Positions 1 through 11,497 of a stretch of DNA of 64,000 nucleotides are shown here, piece by piece; the stretch's first letter is position 1; each line of letters starts with the position of its first letter. The notes under the pieces are model-generated. The model did not search any database and was not told where the DNA came from. It worked only from the letters and a program-made list of their open reading frames with translations. The stretch comes from Cryptomeria japonica (lineage: Eukaryota; Streptophyta; Pinopsida; Cupressales; Cupressaceae). The stretch spans positions 373,779,009 through 373,843,008 of the forward strand of contig NC_081415.1 in assembly GCF_030272615.1 (NCBI RefSeq). Direction: 5' to 3'. The translations under genes were made by a program, and so were the position numbers.

Positions 1-227
1 AGACTTGCTCTCAAGATCAAATTGGACCTCAAACTACCTGATGACTTCTCTTCTCATGACGCACGGATCCCTGGATGCTACCTTGTCTGCCACCACTTTC
101 TGCTTCTGACTATAACTAGCATTGCTTTCTTCATCGGGTCATCGAGTTAGCATTGAAACACTTATTCCGATGTCCGATCACATTTTCCAAACTGTGCGCA
201 CACTCCATAAATTTCTTTGACGGGCCC

Positions 228-1720
228 CACCACTTGGTCACCAAGTCGTGGCAAATAAACATCGCGTATGATCGCGGTATAGTGACCACTGCTAGATCTT
301 AAGGAACCTATTCGATATTTATCTCTTCTGAGTTGCTCTCTTCGTCTGTGCCATTTGTCAACCTCTGGCTCACTCACGGGTCCACCTTGTCTACCATTTG
401 GACTGCCATCTTAACCGCCATTGGACCTAGACCCACCTTGTCGCTAAGTCACAACGATAATTGGGCATGCAACATTTCCTTGCACCTTAGTGACAACCAT
501 CGGATCTGTCGGACTTGCACGATCCTTATCTCACTGGGGCACTCACCCTATTGGTAGGCCCACCATGTGTCACTTCTTGTTCACCTTTGGATCCAACTGG
601 GTGCCACTTTAACCACCACATCATCAATCGCCATGCCTCGGTGAGTAATCGACGATCATCTTCATCATGTGGTTTAGCAACAACCATCAGATCCTTCTTG
701 ATCACCGTTGATCTTCTTTGATATGCATGACCTTTAGCCTCTCTGAGTGACTTTCTCTTATGCCACAGTATCACCACGTGTCAGCCACTAGTTCGCTCAT
801 GAGATTTGCATCTCGCCACCTCGACCTGCCACCTGTCCTTGGTTTGCCTTGGTTCTTCATCTACTTTTTATCCCGTGGCACATCCTCATTCATTCTTAGC
901 CCACCTGGATGACCACCTTAACTGCCACATCATCAATCACCATGTCGTGTGACATAACCAGTGAGCATCTTCATCATGCGGTATAGCGACAACGTTGATC
1001 TTCCCTCAAACTACTCGATCTTTACCACCTTAGCCGCTCACCTTTTTCGCACGTGCTTTGTCGCCAAGTCGCAGAGATAACTGGTGAGCTTCTTTCTATA
1101 GTGATATAGCAGTTGTCATCAGATCTCTCACATCACTGTTGATCTGCCCTCAACTTGCTCGACCTTTAACCTCAGCTAATTTTCTCTCTTGTGCCACATG
1201 TCAACATGTGTAACCCTCTGATTGGCTCCGGAGATCCGCCTAGCCACCACTTGTCTGCCGAGCTTGCCACACATCTTGTTTTGTCGGATATCATTCTTTC
1301 GGCCAAGATACTCCCTCGACGAGCCGTTTACAAGTCTCATCGAACCTGCAGTTTCATCGATATTATTCTTTCGGCCAAATTACTCCCTCGACAAGCCGTT
1401 TGCAAGTCTCATCGAACCTGCAATTTCATCGATGCCTTTATTTTATCGACGGGACTACTTCTGTTTTCTTTGATATACCCTATGTCGATGGAACTGAGCC
1501 TTCAGTGAAACCTTTTAGAGATTCATCGTAGCCAAGGTCTACTCGATAAGTCACCCATCCATGCCATGTCACCAGCCACTGGACCGCCACCTGTCTGCCA
1601 CCCATCCTTGGACTTATACCCTTTACTCTGCCATGTCATCAGTCACCAAGTCGTGATGATATGTGGCGAGCATCTAACCATCGTGACATAACGATAGCCG
1701 TTGGATCACCATGATCTGTG
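228..1720 (-). repeat. Six degenerate hairpin units in the left LTR of A
   Basis: Units sit near 228-305, 438-516, 618-710, 925-1010, 1050-1125 and 1640-1720. Each has a left arm resembling GTCGCCAAGTCGCG, a linker of about 20-30 nt often containing GATAACTGGCGAGCATCTT, and a right arm resembling GCGGTATAGCGAC followed by a GTCAGATC-like box. Left and right arms are imperfect inverted repeats. The units lie downstream of the TATA box on the coding strand, so they would be in the transcribed leader. Confidence 0.7.
1293..1436. repeat. 72-bp direct tandem pair in left LTR of A
   Basis: Two adjacent 72-bp units begin ATTCTTTCGGCC at 1293 and 1365 and share the later stretch AAGTCTCATCGAACCTGCA. 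The same pair is present in the right LTR at 17163-17306, so the duplication predates the insertion of A. The short open frames across this block (1191-1508) follow from the repeat and are not genes. Confidence 0.85.
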
Positions 1721-1810
1721 TTCGATCTTCCTTACTTTCTTGCTCTTTAGTCTCTTCCCGCCAGCTGGTCAAAAAATTAGGACACCTTGAGATGCACACA
1801 CATGTGGGGT

Positions 1811-3810
1811 TGAAAGATCCCTAAATGGATTCTTTGTTGCCCTGGATAAGTTTTAATTAATAAACTATCTTTCAGAGCCTTTTGGTGTTCTTAGAGACTA
1901 GACAGAAGATGCAGAAAGTGTATTGCAACTATTAACCAATAATAACATAGAATTCAACTCAAAATAAGATATCAACTTCTGATTTTATTTATGACAATAG
2001 ATTACATTCAACTAGGAGTGAAGATACATTCACCAAAACAATTAGAAACATACCACGGATCCAGCGCTGGGGTTTGTTACTGATTTGCTATCTAGAAATG
2101 GATACAGGCAGGAGTTGAAGGTACAAGGGTAGTCCAGATGTACCAATACACTTATACTACCTCCAAATGAATTACCAATAACAAATTGGGCCAAAAACCC
2201 AATTATCAGCTGGAAATCCAAATTCTGCAAGGCAAAATTATACAATTTTAGCCTTAAATCCTCACTATTTTGCTCACCCTGATCTCAATTCAAGCCCTAT
2301 GACTGTGATTTCTTCTACACAGTCCTTTCTGATCCTAAAAATAAAGTTAAGAACAAGAAATGGAGTTAAAACTCTCCATTTTATTTATTATCACTCCATA
2401 GCCATCTGTAATGGTACGACCCCCTTGGGAAATAGTACAGCTGCCAAAAGAAATAAGTAATGCACTGAAATCGAATGTATTCTTGCTCAGATCTTATGTA
2501 ATGACCTTGCTACTAATGATTACTGAGTTTTCTTGTTGAAATGACCCTCAATATGCCTGAAACAAGCTTCTGATGTGTTCCACCTGCCTCCTGTAGAAGG
2601 GATTCCGTCCTCCTGAAGACCAAATCTAAGGTTTCCGTCTCAAACCTGCTTGCTGTTGTAAATTGCAGACCTGCAACTTCCAAGTTTTTCACAAAATAAT
2701 ATATCATGAATCAAGAATACCTCTAAGGCTGAATACATGCATTCCTTACATTCCACGTGGGATGTACTTGCTGCAAATGGTGGCCCTAAGGCTGGAAGGA
2801 TCACGCCCAAGCTGAAGAATCAATCTGCCATGCTGAAACCCTTACTCTACAACCTAAATCCATAATGAAGAATGGTATACTCAATCTCTATCAACTATGC
2901 ACTCTACCCAAAGAATCCAATCCCAATAACTGCTGAGGGCTACCTCCCAGCCAGTCCAGATCTTGGGGTTTGCGTCCCAGATGAAGAATCACTCACTTAG
3001 AGAAATTCACAAAATAAGTTTGATTGTTTAAAAAGACAATGAACAATTAGGTCTTCATCTCCTTATATCTCATTTCCTTTCCAAGCCAAACCCTAAAAGG
3101 GAGTAAAGTTGGCGCATTATGAAAAGAGTGTTATTTCCTAATTATGGCATCAACTATAGGAAAATAACACTAAATTGCAAATAAATAGCGCCAGGCATCC
3201 AAAAAGACTCCGGAAGGTGAGAATCATGTAGCAAAGTTCAAGACCTTTTCAACAAGCTATAACACATAGGCATATCAATCTAGATGAAGCCAGAAACCCC
3301 TTATTACTCCGAAATGACTAAATACATAGCCTTATTTTAATTTATTTAATCGCTAACTTAGGAAATATTTAAATATATTAAAATATATCCAGATATCCAA
3401 TAACAGCCCAAAATAACCAAACAATCATGAATATAACTTTGTCACCTATCTGTGACCGATGCCGGAAAAGCTGAGCTAACTGGCAGTCCCATCCCTAAAA
3501 TCTAGGGATGCTCCTAGAAACTAGGAAACACACCCAATCTTCCTGAAACTAAAACCTCTCTTCAAACACCTGTAACTGCTCAAAAGGATCCTGCTTTGCT
3601 CCTTGGTCCCCTAGGTGGTCATTCAGTCAACTGCCAGTTCTCCCTAAAAAATAGGAGACCTAATTCAAAGGTTTGAAATGGCTCACAGAGCCCCTGCAAA
3701 GCTCCATGACCCTTAGAATGAGTCTCCTAACCATGTTGTTGACCTACAGGAACTCGAATGGTAGGTCAACCCTTGCTCATCTCATGTCACCTAGAAAAAG
3801 GGACATTACA
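1811..3810 (-). repeat. 3' LTR of element B
   Basis: Exactly 2000 bp, TG...CA. It lacks two stretches present in the partner LTR: about 26 bp near 5876-5901 and about 80 bp near 7531-7611. On the coding strand it begins TGTAATGTCCC, a start often seen in gypsy LTRs. A possible TATA element, GATATAAGG on the coding strand, lies near 3058-3068 and also in the partner copy. Confidence 0.93.
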
Positions 3811-5667
3811 ATCTTCCCTTCTCGAAGATTGCTTGCCCTCAAGCAATCTGCACCTGCATGCTGAGAACCAATTCACTGGATCCCATATCAATCTGATAAA
3901 CGTTACTTCACCCAACTGTTGTGCTACTCTGATATAAACATTTGTATACCCAAAGTGAAACAACTCATCATGGATCCACTGAAGAAATACACCACACATG
4001 TCAATACCAGGATCCCAAATCTTTGCACTATCATATCCATCCATCATGTCAATACTCATTATACTGCTGCTGCAAATCTGGACATCACCTAACCAGCTGA
4101 GAGTTTCACTCCAATTGAAACCATAAATACCACCAATCTTCAATGTTGAAATGGACCCATCAATAAGACAATTTCCAACAAGCAAACTGTGATGGAAACC
4201 TCTCCAAAACCTTTGATTAGTGGCTGCAACTTGCCCAATTTCTCCACAAGTTAGTATGTCTTCATTGGAGGATGCCAAATAAATATATTGTTTAGCCATG
4301 CACCAAATATAGTCTCTTACACGCTGATCTTCATAGCCCACTGTCACATCTAAGGAAACCGAGTCACCAATTAATAAGTACATCGCTGCCCTATCATATG
4401 AAAGAGGTGACAAGTCCACAAATGAATAGTAGATGTTTTTGTTCTGCAACATGGATAAACCTTCAGTGGTTGGTCCACTATGAATGCCACCTAACAATTC
4501 ATCAACTTTACATCTAGTCTTCCCAACTTGAATGTTCTCAATGCAAGGTTTCAAATTTGACTCATTAGATAAAGGAGAATTGCTGATCAAACTCAGAAAA
4601 TCAAACCGATTTTTATTTCCATTCAATATATCTTCGCTGTCCTTTTCTTCCCTTGGAAGAAATAAAGATCTAATGGATGATTCTCTTTGTATCCTTGCGT
4701 CATCTAACCGATTGTGATGCTCTTTGACTCTTTGTAGGTGGTGTCTTGCTTGGGCAGCTCTATGTAACCAATCTTCATTCAACTTTTGGCAATGTTTTAT
4801 ATCAGCTGCCCCAAAGTACACAAAATCGGACTTATGGTGAGTTGTATTATTTGCATCATCGTAACCCATGCTTGTACCATAAGCACCCACAAATGTAGAA
4901 TGCAAATCTTTATTCTCTTCATGACCAAAGGCTGTCATATCTTGAGGAAGAGAAGTTATGTCACTACTGTTATGGACTTCAGAATTATGATCATACCATA
5001 GTGACAAATCTTTGGATTCACTACACACCATTAAATTTTGACTTTCCTCACGGTCTTCCCAATTGAGAAGAGGAAGTAGTTTGACAAATGAATCCAAACT
5101 TACACTGTCCATTTCAACCTCATGTTCTTCATCAATTGCTGATTCAAAATTAGTCTTTGGGCAATCTGAAAACTCATCAAACCTCTCATGAATGTCTTGT
5201 GTATGGCTTGAAGTTACAAACTCTTCCTTCACATCTTCCACCAAAAATGATGGGACAACGCTGTAACCAACCAAAGAGGCACCAATTGGATCTACCTGTC
5301 TCTCAAAATCTTCAAATAGTTTCCTACCAATCTCACTAGTAAACATCATATCTGCTCCTCTTCCTTTGCTTCCCTTGCTCTCAATTGACTCTTGTTTTGT
5401 TCTTGGTTGATGATGTGGACTTGAAAACATCAAGTCATCTTCAACTAGTACACCCATGAATTGTGTGAAGGAAAGGTGGTCATGTATCTTTTTAGGAAGA
5501 GAGCAATACTTATCATAGTTGTTCATAACTGTATCATTGAATGTCTTGGCAGGAGACCTTTTCCTTGTACTTGTTGAGGGAGTTGTACCCTTAGACTGTC
5601 TGGAACTCCTTGAAGGTGTTTGTTCAAATTCTTTCCCTGCTTGTTTATTTTTAAACAACCCTGTCAT
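3787..5667 (-). CDS. Element B ORF, 626 aa, function unknown
   Basis: The only gene of element B and uninterrupted over its full length. I start it at the ATG at 5667 (MTGLFKN), 86 nt below the primer-binding site; the frame is open a further 28 codons upstream but only from a TTG. The stop lies 24 bp inside the 3' LTR. Residues about 5-45 are basic and Ser/Thr-rich. A charged helical stretch spans about 293-335 (ending near RIQRESSIRSLF). The last third is hydrophobic and Trp-rich with a WDPGIDMCG motif, and the tail reads LLEGKQSSRREDCN. I see no zinc knuckle, retropepsin triad or polymerase motif. It occupies the gag position, so a structural or packaging role is possible, as is a captured host gene fragment. 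Sequence similarity search would decide. Retention of a long frame despite about 5% LTR divergence argues the source copy was under selection. Confidence 0.72.
   Translation of the reverse strand: MTGLFKNKQAGKEFEQTPSRSSRQSKGTTPSTSTRKRSPAKTFNDTVMNNYDKYCSLPKKIHDHLSFTQFMGVLVEDDLMFSSPHHQPRTKQESIESKGSKGRGADMMFTSEIGRKLFEDFERQVDPIGASLVGYSVVPSFLVEDVKEEFVTSSHTQDIHERFDEFSDCPKTNFESAIDEEHEVEMDSVSLDSFVKLLPLLNWEDREESQNLMVCSESKDLSLWYDHNSEVHNSSDITSLPQDMTAFGHEENKDLHSTFVGAYGTSMGYDDANNTTHHKSDFVYFGAADIKHCQKLNEDWLHRAAQARHHLQRVKEHHNRLDDARIQRESSIRSLFLPREEKDSEDILNGNKNRFDFLSLISNSPLSNESNLKPCIENIQVGKTRCKVDELLGGIHSGPTTEGLSMLQNKNIYYSFVDLSPLSYDRAAMYLLIGDSVSLDVTVGYEDQRVRDYIWCMAKQYIYLASSNEDILTCGEIGQVAATNQRFWRGFHHSLLVGNCLIDGSISTLKIGGIYGFNWSETLSWLGDVQICSSSIMSIDMMDGYDSAKIWDPGIDMCGVFLQWIHDELFHFGYTNVYIRVAQQLGEVTFIRLIWDPVNWFSACRCRLLEGKQSSRREDCNVPFSR
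3811..3823 (-). other. Polypurine tract of element B
   Basis: The coding strand reads GAGAAGGGAAGAT directly before the 3' LTR start TGTAATG. This is the expected plus-strand priming site and fixes the minus orientation. Confidence 0.75.
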
Positions 5668-5752
5668 GATGTCCAATTTGATTTTCAACCAAACTAAACT
5701 CAAATTTGAATTGGAACTCTTGATCTTCACCCAACAGCCTGGCAAGATCAAA

Positions 5753-5764
5753 GCTCTGATACCA
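5753..5764 (-). other. Primer-binding site of element B (tRNA-iMet type)
   Basis: GCTCTGATACCA on the plus strand is TGGTATCAGAGC on the coding strand, the standard plant initiator-Met primer site. It is one base from the 5' LTR, which starts at 5766. Confidence 0.95.
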
Positions 5765-5765
5765 A

Positions 5766-7870
5766 TGAAAGATCCCTAAATGGATTCTTTTCTACCCTGG
5801 ATAAGTTTTAAATAATAAACTATCTTTCAGAGCCTTTTGGTGTTCTTAGAGACTAGACAGAAGATGCAGAAAGTGTTGTTTATTTTTTGGTGATGGGGAT
5901 TGCAACCATTAACCAATAATAACATAGAATTCAACTCAAAATAAGATATCAGCTTCTGATTTTATTTATGACAGTAGATTACATTCAACTAGGAGTGAAG
6001 ATACATTCACCAAAACAATTAGAACCATACCACGGATCTAGCGTCGGGGTTTGTTGCTGATTTGCTATCCAGAAATGGATATAGGCATGAGTTTAAGGTA
6101 CAAGGGTAGTATAGATGTACCAAGACACTTATGCTACCTCCAAATGAATTACCAATAACAAATTGGGCCAAAAACCCAATTACCAGCTGGAAATCCAAAT
6201 TCTGCCAGGCAAAATTATACAATTTTAGCCTTAAATCCTCATTGTTTTGCTCACCCTGATCTCAATTCAATCCCGATGACTGTGATTTCTTCTACACAGT
6301 CCTTGTTGATCCTAATAATGAAGTTAAGAACAAGAAATGGAGTTAAAACCTTCCATTTTATTTATTATCACTCCACAACCATCTGTAATGGAATGACCCC
6401 CTTGGGAAATAGTACAACTGCCAAAAGAAACAAGTAATGCACTGAGATTGAATGTATTCTTGCTCAGATCTGATGTAATGACCTTGCTGCTAATGATTAC
6501 TGAGTTTTCTTGTTGAAATGACCCTCAATATGCCTGAAACAAGCTTCTGATGTGTTCCACCTGCCTCCTATAGAAGGGATTCCGTTCTCTCGAAGACCAA
6601 ATCTGAGGTTTCTGTCTCAAACCTCCTTGCTGTTGTAAATTGCAGACCTACAACTTCCAAGTTTTTTACAAAATAATATATCATGAATCAAGAATACCTC
6701 TAAGGCTGATTACATGCATTCCTTACATTCCATGTGGGATGTACCTACTGTAAATGGCGACCCTAAGGCTGTAAGGATCACGCCCAAGCTGAAGAATCAA
6801 TCTGCTATGCTAAAACCCTTACTCTGCAACCTAAATCCATAACGAAGAATGATGTACTCAATCTCTATCAACTATGCACTCTACCTGAAGAATCCAATGC
6901 CAATAACTGCTGAGGGCTATGTCCCAGCCAGTCCAGATCTTGGGGTTTGCGTCCCAGAAGAAGAATCACTCACTTAGAGAAAATTCACAAAATAAGTTTG
7001 ATTGTGTAAAAAGATAATGAACAATTAGGTCTTCATCTCCTTATATCTCATTTCCTTTCCAAACCAAACCCTAAAAGGGAGTAAAGTTGGCACATTATGA
7101 AAAGAGTGTTATTTCCTAATTATGGTGTCAACTATAGGAAAATAACACTAAATTGCAAATAAATAGCCCTAGGCATCCAAAAAGACTCTGGAAGGTGAGA
7201 ATCATGTAGCAAAGTTCAAGATATTTCCAACGAGCTATAACACATAGGTATATCAACCCAGATGAAGCTAGAAACCCCTTATTACTTTGAAATAACTAAA
7301 TACATAGCCTTATTTTAATTTATTTAATCACTAACTTAGGAAATATTTAAATATATTAAAATATCTTCAGATATCCAATAACAACCCAAAATTACCAAAC
7401 AATCATGAATATAACTTTGTCACCTATCTGTGACCGATGCCGAAAAAGCTGAGCTAATTGGCAATCCCATCCCTAAAATCTAGGGATGCTCCTAGAAACT
7501 AGGAAACACACCCAACCTTCCTGAAACTGAAACCATAGTATGGTCCCGTGGAACCTCAAATATGGAGCTGCCACAACCTCCTAAAAGGTAGGGAATCTTC
7601 CTAAAAAGTAGGAACCTCTCTTCAAACACCTGTAACTGCTCAAAAGGATCATGATCTGCTCCTTGATCCCCTAGGTGGTCATTCAGTCAACTGCCAGTTC
7701 TCCCTAAAAAATAGGAGACCTCGTCCGAAGGTGTGAAATGGCTCACATAGCCCCTACAAAGCTCCATGACCCTCAAAATGAGTCCCCTAACCATGTTGTT
7801 GACCTACGGGAACTCGAATGGTAGGTCAACCCCTGTTCACCTCATGTCACCTAGAAAAGGGGACATTACA
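5766..7870 (-). repeat. 5' LTR of element B
   Basis: 2105 bp, TG...CA, followed by the right target duplication GGGGT. It differs from 1811-3810 by scattered substitutions and two insertions. One insertion (about 7531-7611) contains AAACTAGG/AAAAAGTAGG-like short repeats resembling its flanks, so it may be a local duplication. Confidence 0.93.
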
Positions 7871-7940
7871 GGGGTCCACTAGGCGACGAGCCTCTTCTTG
7901 CCAAAAACCTGTAAGCTTTGACACTATATTTATATTTGAC
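7871..7940 (-). promoter_or_regulatory. Core promoter block of left LTR of A
   Basis: On the coding strand CAAATATAAATATAG (7924-7938) is a good TATA box. Downstream of it is a block ending AGTGGACCCC that is shared with the right LTR (17676-17745) and with the LTR of element G (21060-21160). Conservation across two LTR families suggests the start region. Element B landed exactly at its downstream edge. The right-hand LTR copy has a damaged TATA (ATATAACTAT). Confidence 0.6.
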
Positions 7941-8429
7941 TTTAGTTTTAAATACCAAAATGCTCCTCCCTGCGACCAATGTGGGATAAATGTTCTTCAT
8001 GCCTAGTGACTGAAAACACTTGGAAGTTCTCTGGCCTTTTAAAACCCTCTTTGGCGCCTAAGTAAAAACTTTACACAGGCCGATTGCAGTTGCTCTAAGT
8101 TCCTTTTGGCCTTTCATAAGCTACACAGGGGATTCAACGATACACTTGCCAACATGAATTTGCTTGAAGGTTTTAATAGGCCACACTATTTCATCTGCAA
8201 TGGAGCATAAATATCTTTGTGATCTACAACATGCTGAGCTCAACCCTCGTGGGAGCCACATTTTAACCCACATGCTATCTTAATTTCCTGTATCTGCACA
8301 TGAAGCAAAAAATCTAGACAAAAAGAGTGCATTTCTGATTTCTCATTCATGAATTGACCTTTTCAAAATGAATGAATGCAGGGCTTCATTAGGTCACCAA
8401 ATTTAGCATGTGCAAAAAATTTGGTAACA

Positions 8430-8712
8430 TTTTTGGCGACCTCTGCAGAGTGTTTGCCTGCTAAAAATTATAGACCAGTCATAGCTTATCCATTGGGCTT
8501 ATGGAGTCATTTCAGCCTTCTCTCCAAATGGAACTTCTTGAAATTCAGCTACTCTGCAGCATGATAGAAAAACAAAACAAAAAAACTAGAGAAAAACAAG
8601 TGGTGTTGCCTATAACAGAAACCACAAAACTATTTATAAGCACTTATTGAAAAAAATTAGAAAAGAAAAAACAGAAAACAAAAAGTGCATCGACACTTAT
8701 TAGCTTAAAGAA
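8430..8712 (-). other. 3' untranslated stretch of element A
   Basis: Lies between the integrase stop and the 3' LTR. It is A-rich on the plus strand and has no ORF, zinc knuckle or repeat. A TTTTTGGCGACC string next to the LTR resembles a primer-binding site but is on the wrong strand for this element. Confidence 0.6.
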
Positions 8713-9846
8713 ATCTCAAAGGCAAGCTTTGTGATGAATCCCATTAACTAGGATTGGAAGGGTTTCACCATGCAACTTTGTAAGCTGAAAAACATTATGT
8801 TGCTTTTCCTCAGTAATGATGTATGGGCCATCCCATATGGCATCAAATTTAGTATGCTTTCCAGGCTTACTCTTTAATTCATCCCACTTCAAAACCAAAT
8901 CTCCCTCATTGAAAACTCTCAGAGCTGCCTTCCTGTCGAAAGTCCTCTTCATCCGAGCTTGATGATTTTCAATAGTCAACAATGCTTTCTTTCTCACCTC
9001 CTTCAACTCCATTAGTTCTGCCAACCTAACCTGCATGGGTTCTTCTTGCAACATTTCTAGCTCTCTAATCAAAGTTAGTTAATACATTTCAATTGAAATT
9101 GGGAGTCTTGCCTCTTTACCATAAACAAGGACATAGGGAGATATACCTGTAGCTCTCTTAGGGGTAATTCTATCAGCCCACAATGCATGTTTCAACTGAG
9201 TGTGCCATGTTCTCTGATTATCTTCTATTGTCCTCTTGATTATCCTAATCAAGTTCTTATTAGTAGACTTAGCTTGTCCATTACCCTGAGGGTAATAATT
9301 GGACGAAGCACTCAAAAATATGTTGTTCTGGACAGCCCAATTAGAAATCTTAAATCCTACAAAAGCTAACGCATTGTCTGAAATAATAGAATCAGGGATA
9401 CCAAACCTTGCTACTAAGTCTTGGTAAAAGTTTAGGACTGCACTTTCATTTGCCTCCTTCAAGGGTACAACTTCAGTCCACTTGGTAAAGTGATCAGTGG
9501 CTATTGAGATCCATTTATGCCCAAAACTTGAAGGTGGATTGATGACTTCGATAAAATCAAGACCCCACTTCATGAATGGTTGTTCAATTTGAACAGGTTG
9601 TAGGGGTAAAGCTACCATTTTTTGTTTGCCTGCAAATACTGCACAATTCTTACATTTCCTTACCCAAGCATATGCATCTTTATGCAAATCAGGCCAAAAA
9701 TATCTTGCCCTCATGATCTTTAATGTTGTAGTCCATGGTGCAAAGTGACCACCAGCTAGTCCATTATGGAATTCCTCTAATATTCTCTCAGTTTGATCTG
9801 AATCTATGCATCTTAATAATACACCATTAAAATATTTTGTAAACAA
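8713..9846 (-). pseudogene. Integrase of element A, inactivated
   Basis: Coding-strand order is an N-terminal HHCC zinc finger (HNGLAGGHF ... CKNC), the catalytic core, and a C-terminal DNA-binding part (FDRKAALRVFNEGDLVLKW ... IWDGPYII). The core keeps the first Asp (WGLDFIEVI) and second Asp (IISDNALAF). In the third motif, NGQAKSTNK, the catalytic Glu has become Lys (GAG to AAG). One in-frame stop splits it near 9076, after ISIEMY. The domain is normally responsible for inserting the cDNA; this copy could not. It follows the native RNase H after one stop near 9931. Confidence 0.9.
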
Positions 9847-9933
9847 AATTCCATCTAAAATGATATAAGGGATAGCTTGAAGTCTATAGTATCTTCGTTT
9901 GGCATTGTTTAGGCCTTTAGGACACTCACTAGT

Positions 9934-10489
9934 CTAAAGAAAATTCATCATTTCTTGCACCCAACTTGTAGGAGGTGTTTCTACAATAATTGGCTCATTA
10001 TCTTCATGAACTAGGATAACTTCTTCATTCTCTTGTTTGGTGTTTTCTGTGTGACCAGTAAGTTGTTCACATAATCCCTTACCTCTAATTAGCTTCTTTA
10101 CCTTTATATTGACATCATACTCCATCACTTTCATGATCCAACCAACTCTTTTGTCATTAAGATCTCTATTCAACAAAAATTCTTTTATACTAGGATGAGC
10201 AACCATTAGGTGAGTTTTGTTATTTGAAAGCATGTGTCTAAATTTCTTTAGACTTGTAATGACTGCTAATGTATGTTTCTCAATAAAAGAATAATTTTGT
10301 TCGTACCCTTCTAGGCCTTGGCTGAAGAATACTATTGTCTGCTTCAATCCCTCATCATTCTGCTGAATCAACATAGCTGAAATAGTATCAAAAGTACCAA
10401 AAGCATATAATATAAAATCCTTTGCAAAGTCTAGATTAATCAAAATAGGCGTTGATGCTATGGCAGTCTTAATTTCTTCAAACTTATTC
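9934..10489 (-). pseudogene. Native RNase H domain of element A, catalytically degenerate
   Basis: Follows the reverse transcriptase after a 1-nt frameshift near 10515. The fold is recognisable from IVFFSQGLEGYEQNYSFIEK and KKFRHMLSNN. At the first catalytic position, where active gypsy enzymes have YTDAS, this reads LYAFGTFDT. At the TDH position it reads MVAHPSIKEFL. In Tat elements the native RNase H becomes a connection-like domain once an extra RNase H is present (family knowledge), so the loss probably predates the death of this copy. Confidence 0.82.
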
Positions 10490-11497
10490 TTAGCCTCTTT
10501 GGACCAGCTGAAAGTAACCTTTTTTCTTAAGCATGCTAGTCAATGGCTTCAAAAGAAATGCTATATTGGGGATGAATCTTCTTACAAAATTGATTTTGCC
10601 TATAAAGCTTTGAAGGCCTTTCTTATGTGCAGGTAAAGGCAAAGCTAAAATAGCACTTACCCTCTTCGGATCTATGGTTATTCCATGTTTGGAGACAATA
10701 TAGCCCAACAACTTACCCTCATGTACAAAAAAAATGCACTTTTTGGGATTCAAAGATACTCCATATTCTTTACACCTTTTAAAAATCTGCCTTAAGTGAG
10801 AAAAGTGCTCTTCCACATGCTTTGAAAAAATGGTTACGTCATCAAGATAAACCAAAACAAATTTATTTATAAGATCTTGGAAGGCCAAATCCATTGCCCT
10901 CTGAAAGGTTGCTCCTGCATTAGATAAACCAAAAGGCATTTTCCTATATGCCATTGTTCCCCATTTTGTAGTAAAGGCAGTTTTAAATTGATCATCCTCT
11001 TTTACTAGAATTTGATTATAACCAGAATAACCATCAAGTAGTGAAAATCTATCTAAACTTGAAACTACTTGTAAGATCTACTCCATTCAGGGCACCGAGT
11101 AATGATCTTTTAGAGAAGCTCTGTTAAGATCTCTAAAGTCTACACAAAGTCTAAGCTCACCATTCTTCTTTCTTATGGGAACCAAATTTGAAACCCAAGA
11201 TGTATGCTTTATAGGAAAGATGATATTACCTTGGATGAGCTTGTTTAGTTCTGTCTTCATGAGATGCTCGAGTTTTGGATTAAGGGGCCTTTGCTTTTGT
11301 CTTACAAGCTTGGCATTAGCTTCCAACTCTATGTGTGTTGGGCTAATGTGGGGTTAAATCCCTTCAAATCTTCATACTGCCATGCAAATATGTCATTGAA
11401 CTCTTTACAAAGCAAAACAAATGCCTGTTTCTCTTCAGATGTACATACCTTTCCAAGCTTTAATAACTTATCTCTAAAGATCTCAATAGGTTCCTAG
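10490..11497 (-). pseudogene. Reverse transcriptase of element A
   Basis: Motifs in order on the coding strand: LVPIRKKNGELRLCVDFRDL, the first catalytic Asp in FSLLDGYSGYNQ, MPFGLSNAGATFQRAM, and the YLDD box in VLVYLDDVTIFS. Thumb motifs LLGYIVSKHGITIDP and LQSFIGKINFVRRFIPN follow. Two stops (TGA and TAG) lie just after KDHYSVP near 11085, with the frame otherwise continuous, and a one-base insertion at about 10515 shifts the frame into RNase H. The catalytic Asp residues themselves are intact. Confidence 0.93.

Larger units (their letters stand above)
1811..7870 (-). mobile_element. Element B: non-autonomous LTR retrotransposon with one large ORF
   Basis: Direct LTRs of 2000 bp (1811-3810) and 2105 bp (5766-7870) start TGAAAG and end TTACA. 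They are flanked by a perfect 5-bp duplication GGGGT (1806-1810, 7871-7875). The 1,955-bp interior has a tRNA-iMet primer-binding site beside the right LTR and a purine tract beside the left one, giving minus-strand orientation. No protease, reverse transcriptase, RNase H or integrase is present, only one ORF of 626 codons. This is the layout of a large retrotransposon derivative (LARD). LTR divergence is about 5-6% over the first ~350 bp by hand comparison, plus two indels. Confidence 0.95.
1..8429 (-). repeat. 3' LTR of element A, partial and split by element B
   Basis: Positions 1-1810 and 7871-8429 together align with 15893-18233. The break is the insertion of B between duplicated GGGGT copies. 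The LTR ends ...GGTAACA at 8429, which reads TGTTACC on the coding strand, and the internal region begins right after. No good purine tract precedes the LTR on the coding strand, so the polypurine tract has decayed or is atypical. Confidence 0.88.

Noticed and set aside
1191-1508. 105-codon plus-strand ORF and overlapping frames in the LTR of A, and counterparts at 17042-17334
   Set aside because: They arise from the 72-bp tandem pair, which keeps several frames open; no conserved protein-like sequence and they are inside an LTR.
8430-8455. TTTTTGGCGACCTCTGCAGA beside the left LTR of A, resembling a Tat primer-binding site on the plus strand
   Set aside because: All coding domains of A are on the minus strand and a better site lies at 14994-15010 beside the other LTR. 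The similarity fades after the first 8-10 bases.
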